From Tectiglobus sp965215755 (GTDB taxonomy: Bacteria > Pseudomonadota > Alphaproteobacteria > Rhizobiales > Hyphomicrobiaceae): a stretch of DNA of 64,000 nt. This document shows, piece by piece, positions 16,799 to 25,842 of this stretch. The position numbers and the translations under genes were made by a program. The stretch spans positions 6,076,001 through 6,140,000 of the forward strand of contig OZ244119.1 of assembly GCA_965215755.1 (NCBI GenBank), read 5' to 3'. The notes beneath the pieces are model-generated. The model saw only the letters and a list, made by a program, of their open reading frames with translations. It did no database searches and was not told where the DNA came from. How positions within the stretch are numbered: position 1 is the first letter of the stretch; the number at the start of each line of letters is the position of its first letter.

Positions 16799-18370
16799 AT
16801 GAGCCTGTCTCGACGACAACTCTTAAGTCAGGGAGCTGCTTCAACTCTAGCACTCCTTGGTGGAACGCAACTTTTGAGTGCCCAGTCGCAAGCACAGATT
16901 CGGTCGTTCGCCGTCAATCCCTTGCGCATACCAGAACTTCTAGAAGGTACGGCGGAAGGCGGTCCAAAAACATTCAGCCTCGCTGCGCAAGCTGGAGAAA
17001 TGGAGTTTTTCGAAGGGATCTCAACACCAACAATTGGGATCAACGGGCCTTACCTTGGACCGACGCTGAGATTTCGAGCCGGCGACAACGTCAGGCTCAA
17101 TGTCACGAACCAGCTGCAAACCGATACGACATTGCACTGGCACGGGCTCCACGTTCCCGCAGAAGCCGACGGAGGCCCGCATCAGGTTGTCCGCCCCGGC
17201 ACCACCTGGTCGCCCGAATTCAAAGTTAAGCAAAAGGCGGCTATGTTCTGGTATCACTCGCATCTTATGGGTGCGACCGGCGCCCAGGTCAACCAGGGCC
17301 TCGCCGGAGTCATTCTGGTGGAGGACGACGAGAGCGATCGCCTGAAGCTGCCGTCAGAGTATGGTATTGATGATATTCCATTGGTCATCCAAGACCGACG
17401 CTTTACGCGTGATGGCCAGTTGGCATACCTAACCTCGATGCATGACCAAATGATGGGTTTCAAAGGCGACACGATACTCGTCAATGGTACCGTGCGGCCC
17501 TACTTCAAAGTTCGCCGTCAGCGTACCCGTCTGAGACTCCTCAACGGCTCCAATGCCCGGATCTACAATTTTGGTTTTTCTGATAAGCGCAGCTTCTTTC
17601 AGATTGCAAGCGATGGCAGCCTGCTAGAAAAACCGGTGTCAATGAAAGCGATCCGGCTTTCGCCTGGCGAGCGCGCAGAGATCGTCGTCAACATGGTTTC
17701 CGACAGTCGCGTGACCTTAATGAGTTATCCCGACACCGCCCCCGTGGGAGGAATGATGGGCGGCATGATGGGGCGCATGGTCGGCAATGATCAGACATTT
17801 CCAATTCTCGAACTGCGTGCCGATCGATTGGAAACTTCCATTACGCAGCTGCCCACACGCTTAGTGGACGTGCCGCAGTGGTCGGCTTCCCAAGCACACC
17901 GAACCCGAAACTTCGAACTCAACATGCCAATGATGGGCATGATGGGAGGACGAGGAAGTATGATGGGCGGTGGCATGATGGGCCCCGGTCATATGATGGG
18001 GCGTCGCGGAGGATCAAGGTACTCAGGCAACTTGATGGGCATCAATGGACGGTCGATGGACATCGATCGGATCGACGAACGTGTCCCCTTAGGGGCAGTC
18101 GAAATCTGGTCAATAGTAAATGACTCACCCTTGGCTCATCCCTTTCACATCCACGATGTCCAATTCCGTCTACTTGATCGAGATGGCAAACCTGCCGGTG
18201 CTCACGAGGCCGGATTGAAGGACACCGTTCTGGTCGATCCGGGCGAGATTGTCAGAGTGATTGCCGAGTTCTCCGACTACGCCGACGATAAGCAGCCTTA
18301 CATGTACCATTGCCACATTCTTGAACACGAGGATGCTGGCATGATGGGCCAGTTTGTTGTCACGGCATGA
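16799..18370 (+). CDS. cueO: CueO-like cuprous oxidase with Met-rich insert
   Basis: 523 aa. Tat signal (LSRRQLLSQG). Three cupredoxin domains with LHWHGLHVP (~116), WYHSHLMG (~153), HPFHIHDVQF (~444) and YHCHILEHEDAGMMG (~503), which hold all type 1, 2 and 3 copper ligands. Between domains 2 and 3 lie Met/Gly stretches (VGGMMGGMMGRMVG ~320; MPMMGMMGG...MMGPGHMMG ~380-400), as in CueO, where Met residues bind substrate Cu(I). Reaction: oxidation of periplasmic Cu(I) to Cu(II) with O2. It follows the SHOCT gene by 13 nt, and the DUF411 gene starts 31 nt after its stop. Confidence 0.92.
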   Translation: MSLSRRQLLSQGAASTLALLGGTQLLSAQSQAQIRSFAVNPLRIPELLEGTAEGGPKTFSLAAQAGEMEFFEGISTPTIGINGPYLGPTLRFRAGDNVRLNVTNQLQTDTTLHWHGLHVPAEADGGPHQVVRPGTTWSPEFKVKQKAAMFWYHSHLMGATGAQVNQGLAGVILVEDDESDRLKLPSEYGIDDIPLVIQDRRFTRDGQLAYLTSMHDQMMGFKGDTILVNGTVRPYFKVRRQRTRLRLLNGSNARIYNFGFSDKRSFFQIASDGSLLEKPVSMKAIRLSPGERAEIVVNMVSDSRVTLMSYPDTAPVGGMMGGMMGRMVGNDQTFPILELRADRLETSITQLPTRLVDVPQWSASQAHRTRNFELNMPMMGMMGGRGSMMGGGMMGPGHMMGRRGGSRYSGNLMGINGRSMDIDRIDERVPLGAVEIWSIVNDSPLAHPFHIHDVQFRLLDRDGKPAGAHEAGLKDTVLVDPGEIVRVIAEFSDYADDKQPYMYHCHILEHEDAGMMGQFVVTA

Positions 18371-18401
18371 AGAAGAAGAAGTGCAGAAGGAGATGATAGA
18401 A

Positions 18402-18869
18402 ATGCAGAGCATGATCCGCTCAGTCGGACTTGGTGCCGCGATAGCCAGTATGCTGGCACTTGTTCCAACTATTGAAGTCAGCGCGCAGAATGCGAAACGC
18501 ATCGAAGTTTGGAAGGATCCTTTTTGCGGATGTTGCGTAAAGTGGATTGATCAGATGAAAGCGGCGGGCTTTGAGATCAGCGTCCATGACACACAATCGC
18601 TCCGTGCAATTAAGAAAAAACACGGCATCCCACCACGGCTGCAGTCATGTCATACCGCGAAGGTTGGAGGTTACGTCGTTGAGGGCCATGTCCCAATTGC
18701 CGACGTGCAACGGCTACTAAAACAAAAGCCTAATGTTATTGGAATATCGGTGCCAGGCATGCCACTAGGATCGCCGGGTATGGAGGTGTCAAGCGGTGAG
18801 AAAGAACCGTACGAGGTTTTGACATTTGATAAAGAGGGCGCCACTAGCACCTTCGCCAAGCACAATTAG
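18402..18869 (+). CDS. DUF411 periplasmic metal-binding protein (CopG-like)
   Basis: 155 aa from ATG 18402; AAGGAG is 9 nt upstream, whereas it abuts ATG 18393. Signal peptide (~1-27), then a thioredoxin-like DUF411 domain: KDPFCGCCVKW (CxCC cluster), QSCHTAKVGGYVVEGHVP, and PGMPLGSPGME. The Cys and Met residues are the copper ligands proposed for this family. It is thought to hold or shuttle copper in the periplasm. Third gene of the SHOCT-cueO operon; the paralogue is at 43281-43733, where it sits between cueR and an MCO instead. Confidence 0.88.
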   Translation: MQSMIRSVGLGAAIASMLALVPTIEVSAQNAKRIEVWKDPFCGCCVKWIDQMKAAGFEISVHDTQSLRAIKKKHGIPPRLQSCHTAKVGGYVVEGHVPIADVQRLLKQKPNVIGISVPGMPLGSPGMEVSSGEKEPYEVLTFDKEGATSTFAKHN

Positions 18870-18923
18870 GTTGCAATGGGCTGCCGCCGCGCCGCAGCAC
18901 GCTGTTGAAGAACTGAACTACCG

Positions 18924-19835
18924 ATGCAGCAAATGCCTCATGACATGATGCACGGCATGCCGTTCCATATGTTCTTCATGTGGGCTGGTCTGGCCTTTGT
19001 CGTGCTTGCTGCAGTCGCTCTTGTCTACGTCCTCCGGCGGCCGGCATCAGCTGCCGACATACCGCTGTCCGAATGGAGCAACGCTAGACAGCTCATGTTG
19101 CCGGACGCTGTTGATCAGGTCGGGAGCACAGACAATGCGGCGGCAGCTGCCGTGGATACCATCTTTGTGCTGCCTGACATCAGCAATTACACACGGTTCA
19201 TGACCGGCACGCAGTTTTCGTTGGCACATGCCCAACACATCATCTTCTCATTGATCAATGCGATGATCCGTGCCGCTACGGTCAAGCTAGAACTATCGAA
19301 GCTCGAGGGCGATGCCGCGTTGTTCTTCGTCGATACTAACAAACACACGGACATTGAGATCGGCGAGTCAGTGATGGAGATTTTCGCAGCTTTCTTTCGC
19401 GAGCGTGAACGTCTTAAGGCATCAAATATTTGTCCATGTCATGCATGCCGTCATATCGATACACTTGATCTCAAAATTTTTGTTCATCGAGGTAAAGCTG
19501 CCCGCTTCCGTTTTCGGGGGGCAGTTGATCTATTCGGAACAGACGTCATCGTCTTACATCGGATCATGAAAAATGACGTGAGCGGCAATCGCTATGTCAT
19601 GCTTACCGACGCGGCCACAAGTTCAGTGACGCTTCCGAACATTCCGGCAAGTGCCGTTGTTGAACAGCAGATTCCACACATTGGCCCCTTGAGAGCGACT
19701 GTGATGGAAATCGACGATCAAACGGCTACACTGCTCGCGAGAAAAACGGACAGCCCAATTTCTGAGCGCGTGTCCGTTTTCCATGAAAGTCTAAAAAAGC
19801 TTCAGGGAAATTTTCGATTATTTCGATTGTGGTAA
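18924..19835 (+). CDS. DUF2652 membrane-anchored, nucleotidyl-cyclase-like protein (second copy)
   Basis: 303 aa. Met/His-rich N-terminus (MQQMPHDMMHGMPFHMFFM) possibly facing the periplasm, one transmembrane helix (~17-37), then a cytoplasmic DUF2652 domain: VLPDISNY with Asp85, SKLEGDAALFF with Asp130 (45 residues apart), a CPCHACRHID cluster (~180) that could bind metal, VHRGKAARFRF, and DLFGTDVIVLHRIM with the conserved Arg but Ile in place of the catalytic Asn. Compared with 10499-11374 it has the extra Cys cluster and the Met/His-rich head. Last gene of the SHOCT-cueO-DUF411 run. Confidence 0.75.
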   Translation: MQQMPHDMMHGMPFHMFFMWAGLAFVVLAAVALVYVLRRPASAADIPLSEWSNARQLMLPDAVDQVGSTDNAAAAAVDTIFVLPDISNYTRFMTGTQFSLAHAQHIIFSLINAMIRAATVKLELSKLEGDAALFFVDTNKHTDIEIGESVMEIFAAFFRERERLKASNICPCHACRHIDTLDLKIFVHRGKAARFRFRGAVDLFGTDVIVLHRIMKNDVSGNRYVMLTDAATSSVTLPNIPASAVVEQQIPHIGPLRATVMEIDDQTATLLARKTDSPISERVSVFHESLKKLQGNFRLFRLW

Positions 19836-19927
19836 TTCTTTTGGAACGCCTTGCACCAACGGCACCTACCGGCTGACTACCCGCGAATGGACGGCAACTC
19901 AGCGTCAAAACTTCAATGCAGAGCAGG

Positions 19928-20527
19928 TTATTCGCAGCCATTATGCTTGCGCCACATCGCGATATTGTGCCCCTTCGGCGGTGATCTACAAGGATTAGAT
20001 TGCTCGTATCCGCGCAATCGATTGTAGGTTGCGACTTGCGCTTCTGAGAGGATCGGGCGAACCTTCAAATGTGCCAAAAGGTGTACGCCACGCAATTTGG
20101 CACGCAGACGCGAAATACGTTCCAGTTGAGTTCTGAGCGTCGCCTCGGTAATTGAACCGTCACGGAACGCACGATCGAGTTTGCTTTCTCCTTGAATGAA
20201 CTCACGACCAAACTTGGTCGCGGCTTGCCGCATCTGATTGTAGATCTTCGTAACGTTCGCCACCTGATCTGGCGTAAGATCTATATGATCTTTCATCTGA
20301 AGGAGGTGGAGGGGGCCGGGTACACCGTTCAACTCCGCAACCTTTGCGAAGCCCCAGCCGGCACCACGCGTGAGTTGGGCAATGTCTTTATTTGAAAGGC
20401 TCTTTATTGCGCGCCGCTCTTGACCAGCGTATTTCGAGTGGCTTTGTGCATCGACCCTTTTGGGCACTGCTGAGGCCGAAATCAACCCAAACATTACAAG
20501 CAGTGAAGTCGATGCAGTCCTTATCAT
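19928..20527 (-). CDS. Spy/CpxP-like periplasmic stress protein
   Basis: 199 aa. Signal peptide (~1-27), then a helical domain with LHLLQMKDHIDLTPDQVANVTKIYNQMRQAATKFGREFIQGESKLDRAF, which fits the LTxxQ / metal-sensor-like helical hairpin fold of Spy, CpxP and ZraP. The C-terminus has Cys and several basic residues. Spy-like proteins act as ATP-independent chaperones or metal buffers in the periplasm and are often induced by copper or zinc. GGAG precedes ATG. It is divergent from the Crp/Fnr-like gene with 57 nt between. Confidence 0.72.
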   Translation of the reverse strand: MIRTASTSLLVMFGLISASAVPKRVDAQSHSKYAGQERRAIKSLSNKDIAQLTRGAGWGFAKVAELNGVPGPLHLLQMKDHIDLTPDQVANVTKIYNQMRQAATKFGREFIQGESKLDRAFRDGSITEATLRTQLERISRLRAKLRGVHLLAHLKVRPILSEAQVATYNRLRGYEQSNPCRSPPKGHNIAMWRKHNGCE

Positions 20528-20584
20528 TTGAGTCTCCAGCTTGAATACTGGATTGTTAGTTGCCAGATCCTGATAAAAGGAAAC

Positions 20585-21127
20585 ATGATTGCTATCATGT
20601 CTAGCGAACTTATCGATTGCCTAAGATCTTATCCCCACCGAACACGCAAGGCCCTGCCTGCCTCGGTCGTGTTTAGACGTGATGAATACGTTCGCAGCTT
20701 GTTTGTTGTGGTCGAGGGAACCGTCGAGCTACACCGCACTACTGAAGTGGGAAATACTCTTGTGCTGCAGAGAGCGATCAGCTCTACTGTTCTGGCCGAA
20801 GCTTCGATTTATTCAGAGCGCTATCATTGTGATGCCGTTGCGCTCGAACGCACAAAGTTGCTCGAATTCTCGAAGCGAAAACTGCTCGAATCAATTTCGG
20901 AACACGCGCAGCTAGCGCATTTATGGAGCGCATACCTTTCGGCAACGATTCAAGACGTTCGGCAGAGAGCAGAGATATTGTCAAGACGGTCCGTGGCGGA
21001 GCGCGTTGATGGTTGGCTGGCAATGAATGACTCGCAATTGCCAGCAAAGGGTCAATGGAAGCTTATTGCTGGTGAAATCGGCGTTACGCCTGAGGCGCTT
21101 TACAGAGAGCTGGCAAAACGGCGCTAA
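20585..21127 (+). CDS. Crp/Fnr-family transcriptional regulator
   Basis: 180 aa from ATG 20585 (AAAAGGA upstream). An N-terminal cyclic-nucleotide-binding-like barrel (~10-110: LPASVVFRRDEYVRSLFVVVEGTVELHRT...EASIYSERYHCDAVAL) is followed by a dimer helix and a C-terminal winged helix (WKLIAGEIGVTPEALYRELAKRR). No N-terminal Cys cluster, so not an oxygen-sensing Fnr. The canonical GExA-R(T/S)A phosphate cassette of CRP is not evident (the matching segment is VLAEASIYSERYHCDA), so the ligand is unknown. Position beside two cyclase-like genes is suggestive only. Confidence 0.75.
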   Translation: MIAIMSSELIDCLRSYPHRTRKALPASVVFRRDEYVRSLFVVVEGTVELHRTTEVGNTLVLQRAISSTVLAEASIYSERYHCDAVALERTKLLEFSKRKLLESISEHAQLAHLWSAYLSATIQDVRQRAEILSRRSVAERVDGWLAMNDSQLPAKGQWKLIAGEIGVTPEALYRELAKRR

Positions 21128-21472
21128 TGTCAGCTCATGTGAAGAGTTTCGGATGCTGGCGATCGATGAGATTTCCACACGCACTGGAGCCGGCGTCCGA
21201 AAGTCGTCAGGGAAGGAACCCGCGGGCGGTTGGGCGAGGAGCGTGCCGCGACTGCTATGGGTTTTTGGCGGCCGGGCGTGGCCTGTCGGATTGGTGAGGG
21301 GTGCATACCGCACGGTTGTGTGAGGCATGCAAGGTGAGCCACCGGGGCTTGCCTGTCATTGGTAAGAACATTTTTGCGATCGTCGAGGTCATGATGAGGC
21401 GATCGGGACGCAGCCGAGCGTTGCAGCGCGGGGGCCGCCTTATGACAACGTTATTCTGGCAGCGCGTTGAGA

Positions 21473-22696
21473 TCATGAACTATCGATGCCTGCCGGTTCC
21501 GATACGTTGTTTGGCGTTGTGCCGGGCGCGAAGGTCTCGATGATGCGCATAGCGTGGCCGCATGAAGGACATGGCATTGGCCAGGCGTCATCGGGAGTTG
21601 CCCCAGGCTCAGCGTCGTCGTTGCCGTTAGAGGTATCGTTGACGATTGGCTCCGGGGTCCCAAGGAGATCGCGCATCCTGGCGAGATTAACAGCCTTCAC
21701 GCCGCTTGCGAGAAGGCCGTAATGGCGAATGCGGTGGAGCCCTTTGGGCAGGACATGGATGAGGAGGCGGCGAATGAACTCGTGCGGGGTGAGCATCATC
21801 GTCGTGTATCGGGCGCTGCCATTGCGGCGGTAATCCTTGACGCGGAACATAACACGCGCGGCATCGGCCTTGATCAGCCGCCGGTTGGAGATGGCGACGC
21901 GGTGGGTGTAGCGCGACAGGTAGGCGAGCACGGCGTTCGGTCCGGCGAACGGGCGCTTGGCATAGACGAACCACTTGCGCCGGCGCAGCGGCCTGAGGAA
22001 GCGTTTGAAGGCACGCAGATCGCCAAGATGGGCCTGCGCGCCGAAGAAGTTGAGCTGGCCGGCCACGTGCGCTGCCACGAGCTTATCGATCATGACGTTA
22101 CGGAAGCGCTTCGAGAGCGCCCTGACCGGTACGAAGAAGCCCTTGCGGCAGGCGATCCAGCGTGAGCCATCCGACGACATCCCGCCGCCCGGCACGATCA
22201 TATGGACGTGCGGGTGATGCGTCATGGCTGAGCCCCAGGTGTGCAGCACCGAGGTGATCGCGACCCTGGCGCCGAGGTGCTTGGGATCGGCGGCAATGGT
22301 TTGCATCGTCTCGGCCGACACCTTGAACAGCAGATCGTAGATCACGCGCTTGTTGTGGTACGCGATATCGGCGATCCGGGCAGGCAGGGTGAACACGACG
22401 TGGAAGTAGTCGACCGGCAGCAGTTCGGCCTGCCGCGCCTCCATCCACTCGCGTGCCTTGCCGCCCTGGCATTTGGGGCAATGCCGGTTGCGGCAGGAGT
22501 TGTAGGCAATGTGCGTGTGCCGGCACGCCCCGTTCTGACAACGCGCAACGTGTCCGCCGAGCGCTGCCGTGCGGCAACGCTCGATGGCCGACATGACCTT
22601 CATCTGGTCGAGACTGACGTGACCGCGGTTGGCATCACGCCATGCGGGACCAAAGGCACGGAAGATATCCGCGACCTCCAGCGATGGACGGGACAC
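21473..22696 (-). CDS. IS91-family transposase
   Basis: 407 aa. Zinc-ribbon N-terminus (CQNGACRHTH, CRNRHCPKCQ), HUH nuclease motif HHPHVHMIVPGG (~159), and Y2-type tyrosine region AYLSRYTHRVAISN (~256). The C-terminal tail has a further CPSCGH pair. It catalyses single-strand rolling-circle transposition. The length is as expected and there is no frameshift, so it may be active. It is 12 nt downstream of the recombinase gene. Confidence 0.9.
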   Translation of the reverse strand: MSRPSLEVADIFRAFGPAWRDANRGHVSLDQMKVMSAIERCRTAALGGHVARCQNGACRHTHIAYNSCRNRHCPKCQGGKAREWMEARQAELLPVDYFHVVFTLPARIADIAYHNKRVIYDLLFKVSAETMQTIAADPKHLGARVAITSVLHTWGSAMTHHPHVHMIVPGGGMSSDGSRWIACRKGFFVPVRALSKRFRNVMIDKLVAAHVAGQLNFFGAQAHLGDLRAFKRFLRPLRRRKWFVYAKRPFAGPNAVLAYLSRYTHRVAISNRRLIKADAARVMFRVKDYRRNGSARYTTMMLTPHEFIRRLLIHVLPKGLHRIRHYGLLASGVKAVNLARMRDLLGTPEPIVNDTSNGNDDAEPGATPDDAWPMPCPSCGHAMRIIETFAPGTTPNNVSEPAGIDSS

Positions 22697-22708
22697 GATC
22701 GGGCTCGG

Positions 22709-23596
22709 CTATCTGTCCGGCTCGTCGTCCTTGTCCAGCGGGGCAATATGCAGCCGGTCGAGCGGGCTCATCACCGAGCGCAACGTGTTGGTTGCAACCT
22801 GCGTGTAGCGCGCCGTCGTGTCCAACTTCGCATGGCCGAGCAGGACCTGGATTACGCGTACGTCGATGTCACTTTCAAGCAGGTGCGTCGCGAACGAGTG
22901 TCTGAGTGTGTGCGGCGTCACCCACGTGCCGAGGCCGGCTGCTTCCGCTGCCATGTGGCAGACACGGTTGAGCTGCCGCACGGTGATGGGACGCAGCGGA
23001 TCCTGGCCCGGGAACAGCCAGCCCTTGGAGCGGCACTGCAGCCACCATGAACGCAAGAGTTCGAGCAAGTGTGGGGAGAGCATTGCATGGCGGTCCTTGC
23101 GCCCCTTGCCCATCTCGACGCGGATCAACATGCGCTTGGAATCAATATCGCTGACGCGCAGCATGACGACCTCTCCGCCCCTGAGGCCCGCTCCGTAGGC
23201 GATGCTCAACGCCGCCTTGTACTTGAGGCCGGGTCCCGGAGCGGCGTCGAGCAGGCGGGCGACATCCTCGGGCGGCAGCACCCGCGGCAGCTTCCTCGGA
23301 TAGTTCGTACGCGCCAGTTGATGGGCGAGATCGGCCCGCCCGAGCGTGACGGTTAGAAAGAAGCGTAGCGCGGAGGCCTGCGTGTTCATCTTCGGCGGTT
23401 GCGCACCCCCGGAAATCTGGGCCGCCTGGAAACGCCTGAGATCATCGCTGGTAACTGTGTCCGGCGATCGACCGATAAAATCAGCCAATGCCTCGACATG
23501 GCGGATATAGTCGTGCTTGGTCTTGTCGACGAAGTTGCGGTTCGTCATGTCCTGCAGCATACGCCGGCGCAGATCGGTAATCGGCTTGTCGGTCAT
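22709..23596 (-). CDS. Tyrosine recombinase/integrase of IS91 element
   Basis: 295 aa from ATG 23596 (the frame opens at 23644). An N-terminal SAM-like core-binding domain (~1-100) and a C-terminal catalytic domain with Arg in YGAGLRGGEV, Lys in GKGRKDR, HTLRHSFATHL (HxxR), LLGHAKLDTTARYTQV (H and the nucleophile Tyr). All catalytic residues are present. It accompanies the IS91 transposase and probably resolves transposition intermediates. Confidence 0.88.
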   Translation of the reverse strand: MTDKPITDLRRRMLQDMTNRNFVDKTKHDYIRHVEALADFIGRSPDTVTSDDLRRFQAAQISGGAQPPKMNTQASALRFFLTVTLGRADLAHQLARTNYPRKLPRVLPPEDVARLLDAAPGPGLKYKAALSIAYGAGLRGGEVVMLRVSDIDSKRMLIRVEMGKGRKDRHAMLSPHLLELLRSWWLQCRSKGWLFPGQDPLRPITVRQLNRVCHMAAEAAGLGTWVTPHTLRHSFATHLLESDIDVRVIQVLLGHAKLDTTARYTQVATNTLRSVMSPLDRLHIAPLDKDDEPDR

Positions 23597-23796
23597 CGGG
23601 GGCTCCTGTCTTGAGGTTGGAGTTGGGAACCCCTCAATCCTCAAGACGGCCTCCTCCGACCGTTACCGCTTGTTCCTCAGTTGGTTACTCCGACACTCGC
23701 CCCACCGCATGGTCCGCGCGCAGCGCACTCCCGCGTAAGCGGGTTCGTTCGTTTGATCTTAACTGCCATTGTCCCTACGGCTACTGCTGCATTTGC

Positions 23797-23945
23797 TGAG
23801 GTCCGCTTTTGGGAGCGCGTGTTGTTGTTGCGATGAGAGAGCAAAAACTAGTCGATGACCGAGATGGGTCATCAGGTTCAATCTCGCCGCTGAGCATAGC
23901 GTGTTCGCTTTCCTTCTTATCGCTGCAATGTATAACAGACGCAAG
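23797..23945. repeat. Imperfect dispersed repeat (partner near 62640-62760)
   Basis: AGGTCCGCTTT, then GTCGATGACCGAGATGGGTC about 50 bases on, then GAGCATA-CG-TTC. All three blocks recur in the same order at 62640-62760. The bases between are only loosely alike. It gives rise to short shadow frames starting MTHLGHR on the minus strand in both places. Nature unknown. The rest of the gap up to 24099 shows nothing. Confidence 0.55.
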
Positions 23946-24099
23946 GGGCCCATAATAGCTATCCGTAGCACTATGTCATGATAAGCTGCGGATGAATTAG
24001 TTTTCGAACCGATGTGGCAATCCAAACCGCCGACAAATTGTGTAATGCATTCTTGCCACCTTCTACAGACACCTCAGCAAGGGATGGGGGAGTATGCAT

Positions 24100-24522
24100 A
24101 TGGCTCGACAGGCTACCAGTCTTTTTGAGATGGTTGGTCTTGTGGTGGTAAAGTTCAATACCATCAACTTCAAGATGAACAGACTTGTCACCCGCTATGC
24201 GTGGAAGCTTGAAGACACACCAACTGCTGGACTTACAAAAACGCTTTCAGATCTTCTGTCTCCGCACGACAAGCTTGAGATACTAAGAAGATCGAAGAGC
24301 CTTATGGGGCTCTCAGATCAAATTCTTGATGACATTCAGACCTTACTCGATATCAGGGCAAACTTCTGCTTTGCCTTAGAGCAAGAAGAAGGGCAGGGGA
24401 GTTTTAGCTTCTTCTATAGTGACAACCTAAAACAACCAGGTCTCACGCCTGAACTTCAATACGAGCTGTTCATGGAACGATATGAACGTATCAACTCTGA
24501 ACTAGATACCAAGCTTGCGTAG
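24100..24522 (+). CDS. Hypothetical protein (accessory region)
   Basis: 140 aa from ATG 24100; GGGGGAG lies ~9 nt upstream (ATG 24094 is closer and less suitable). Mostly helical, no signal or membrane segment. Acidic C-terminal half (LEQEEGQGSFSFFYSDN...YELFMERYERINSELDTKLA). The segment LSDLLSPHDKLEILRRSKSLMGLSDQILDDIQTLLDIRANFCFAL looks like a helical bundle. No family recognised. It marks the start of a phage/plasmid-like block after the IS91 element. Confidence 0.6.
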   Translation: MARQATSLFEMVGLVVVKFNTINFKMNRLVTRYAWKLEDTPTAGLTKTLSDLLSPHDKLEILRRSKSLMGLSDQILDDIQTLLDIRANFCFALEQEEGQGSFSFFYSDNLKQPGLTPELQYELFMERYERINSELDTKLA

Positions 24523-24784
24523 TTAAAGGCACCGCTAGTAGTCATACTAAGTGAAAGTTCCAACTTTTTGAGCTTGTTTGAGTACTCTCAAGCGATTAGC
24601 ATAATTATTATTGATCTAGCTCTCTCATCTGAGTAGGCTTTTCCGCTAAGAGAAGGGCAGAAAAGTAAGAATTATTTAGGTTTGCACAATCTAGGTAAAA
24701 CAAACTAGATGCTATTTCAGCCTTATTTTTCAACGTTTTTGACCACCGAAATATGATCACTGCTGTCTGTGCTATACTATTTGC

Positions 24785-25093
24785 ATGAGTGACAATCCCG
24801 TAATTGAAGCTGTAGACTCTCTGGCAAGACAAGTTGCTGAAGGTTTTTCACATACTGAAAAGCGCTTTGACCGTGTTGATTCAACAATTGAGGGAATGAC
24901 CAAGAGTCTAAACAGTGTCACTACAGATATATCTTCAATCCAGAGAGATCTGGAAAAGCTACGTTCTGATATCTCAGATGTTAGAGGCTATTCAACCGAG
25001 ATCGACCAGCTGACTCAGCGTGTCAAAACACTTGAACAAGAAGTGGCTGGACTGGTTGGAAGGTCTGGTGATGTCTACGCTGCTGCTGCCTAG
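24785..25093 (+). CDS. Small coiled-coil protein
   Basis: 102 aa, nearly all heptad-like helix (FDRVDSTIEGMTKSLNSVTTDISSIQRDLEKLRSDI... VKTLEQEVAGLV), ending in a short Ala tail. No ribosome site is visible; TATACT lies 7 nt before ATG, so the message may be leaderless or the -10 overlaps the start. Function unknown; proteins of this look are frequent in phages and plasmids. Confidence 0.6.
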   Translation: MSDNPVIEAVDSLARQVAEGFSHTEKRFDRVDSTIEGMTKSLNSVTTDISSIQRDLEKLRSDISDVRGYSTEIDQLTQRVKTLEQEVAGLVGRSGDVYAAAA

Positions 25094-25096
25094 TTT

Positions 25097-25330
25097 TTAT
25101 AACACCCGCTGATCGAAATCACTTTTTGGAATTGCCTTGATCAGCTCTTTCCAGAACAACGATACTGCCAGGTCTTCGGCATTCTTTTTTAGTATGCTTT
25201 GATTCCAAGGCTTAAGCTCTTGAACACAAGAGATCACTTCCCCACCAATCACAAACGAGACTACCAAAGCACCGTCCTTCAATGAGGCAGCTTTCTTTCG
25301 TGTGACTTTGATCTCTCCATGCATAGCCAC
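25097..25330 (-). CDS. Small hypothetical protein
   Basis: 77 aa, tail-to-tail with the coiled-coil gene. Basic start (MAMHGEIKVTRKKAASLKDG), then VVSFVIGGEVISCVQELKPWNQSILKKNAEDLAVSLFWKELIKAIP. Looks like a small folded alpha/beta protein. No family recognised. Coding is plausible from composition only. Confidence 0.45.
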   Translation of the reverse strand: MAMHGEIKVTRKKAASLKDGALVVSFVIGGEVISCVQELKPWNQSILKKNAEDLAVSLFWKELIKAIPKSDFDQRVL

Positions 25331-25432
25331 ATGCTACCAAGCCAATGGTAGGAATTGATGCCAACTTATCCCCCACCCGAGTCTTTACGATGTCAAAGAG
25401 CTAGTACGCCTACACAAACCAAAGTTACTTGA

Positions 25433-25639
25433 TCAGAACCACGAGCCAGTTCGCTCACGCTCACCATGCTTGTAGCCTTTGTGGTAAGCAGCGTTTGCCA
25501 GAATAGCTGTGCTGGATAAGTTCAAGTGGCTATGAGGAGGCTTGCACTTCCCTCCTGACCGACCAACTGAGTATCCCCAATTGTATGCTCTTGCTTCAAT
25601 CGCGTTTACTTCGCTTGTTTTCTTTTTCATTGAAGTCAC
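25433..25639 (-). CDS. Small basic protein, loosely like ribosome modulation factor
   Basis: 68 aa with two similar halves: EARAYNWGYSVGRSGGKCKPP and AYHKGYKHGERER. RMF proteins carry A-x-x-x-GY-x-x-G repeats of this sort around a short loop, so an RMF-like role in ribosome hibernation is conceivable, but similarity is weak. A plausible ribosome site (GGAGTG) precedes ATG. Alternative: an unrelated small phage protein. Confidence 0.45.
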   Translation of the reverse strand: MTSMKKKTSEVNAIEARAYNWGYSVGRSGGKCKPPHSHLNLSSTAILANAAYHKGYKHGERERTGSWF

Positions 25640-25842
25640 TCCTTGCTGACCTCATGCAGATAAGATCCTTCTGACAATTCCAAAGCCAAACTCTTAGATT
25701 TTAAATCTGGAACTATCTCCACTTCCCTCCCCTACCCCACTGAAACTACCGACAACACTTCAGCATCTCGGAGTTCGCCAACTCTCTTGCCGTGACAGCA
25801 TCACTGCTTACCTCAACGTCACAACAGACGAAGGTTTGCTCG

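Larger units (their letters stand above)
21130..23755 (-). mobile_element. IS91-family element with tyrosine recombinase
   Basis: Holds an HUH/Y2-type transposase gene and a XerD-like recombinase gene in tandem on the minus strand, a known arrangement for one branch of IS91. Boundaries are approximate: about 340 non-coding bases follow the transposase on the left, and on the right CCCGCGTAAGCGGG near 23731-23744, followed by GTTCGTTC, is a hairpin-like end of the kind found at IS91 termini. IS91 elements lack inverted repeats and target duplications, so ends cannot be fixed from one copy. Confidence 0.7.

Noticed and set aside
21722..23050. Long + frames (21722-22165 and 22241-23050)
   Set aside because: Antisense shadows of the IS91 transposase and recombinase genes; GC-rich codon pattern explains the open frames.
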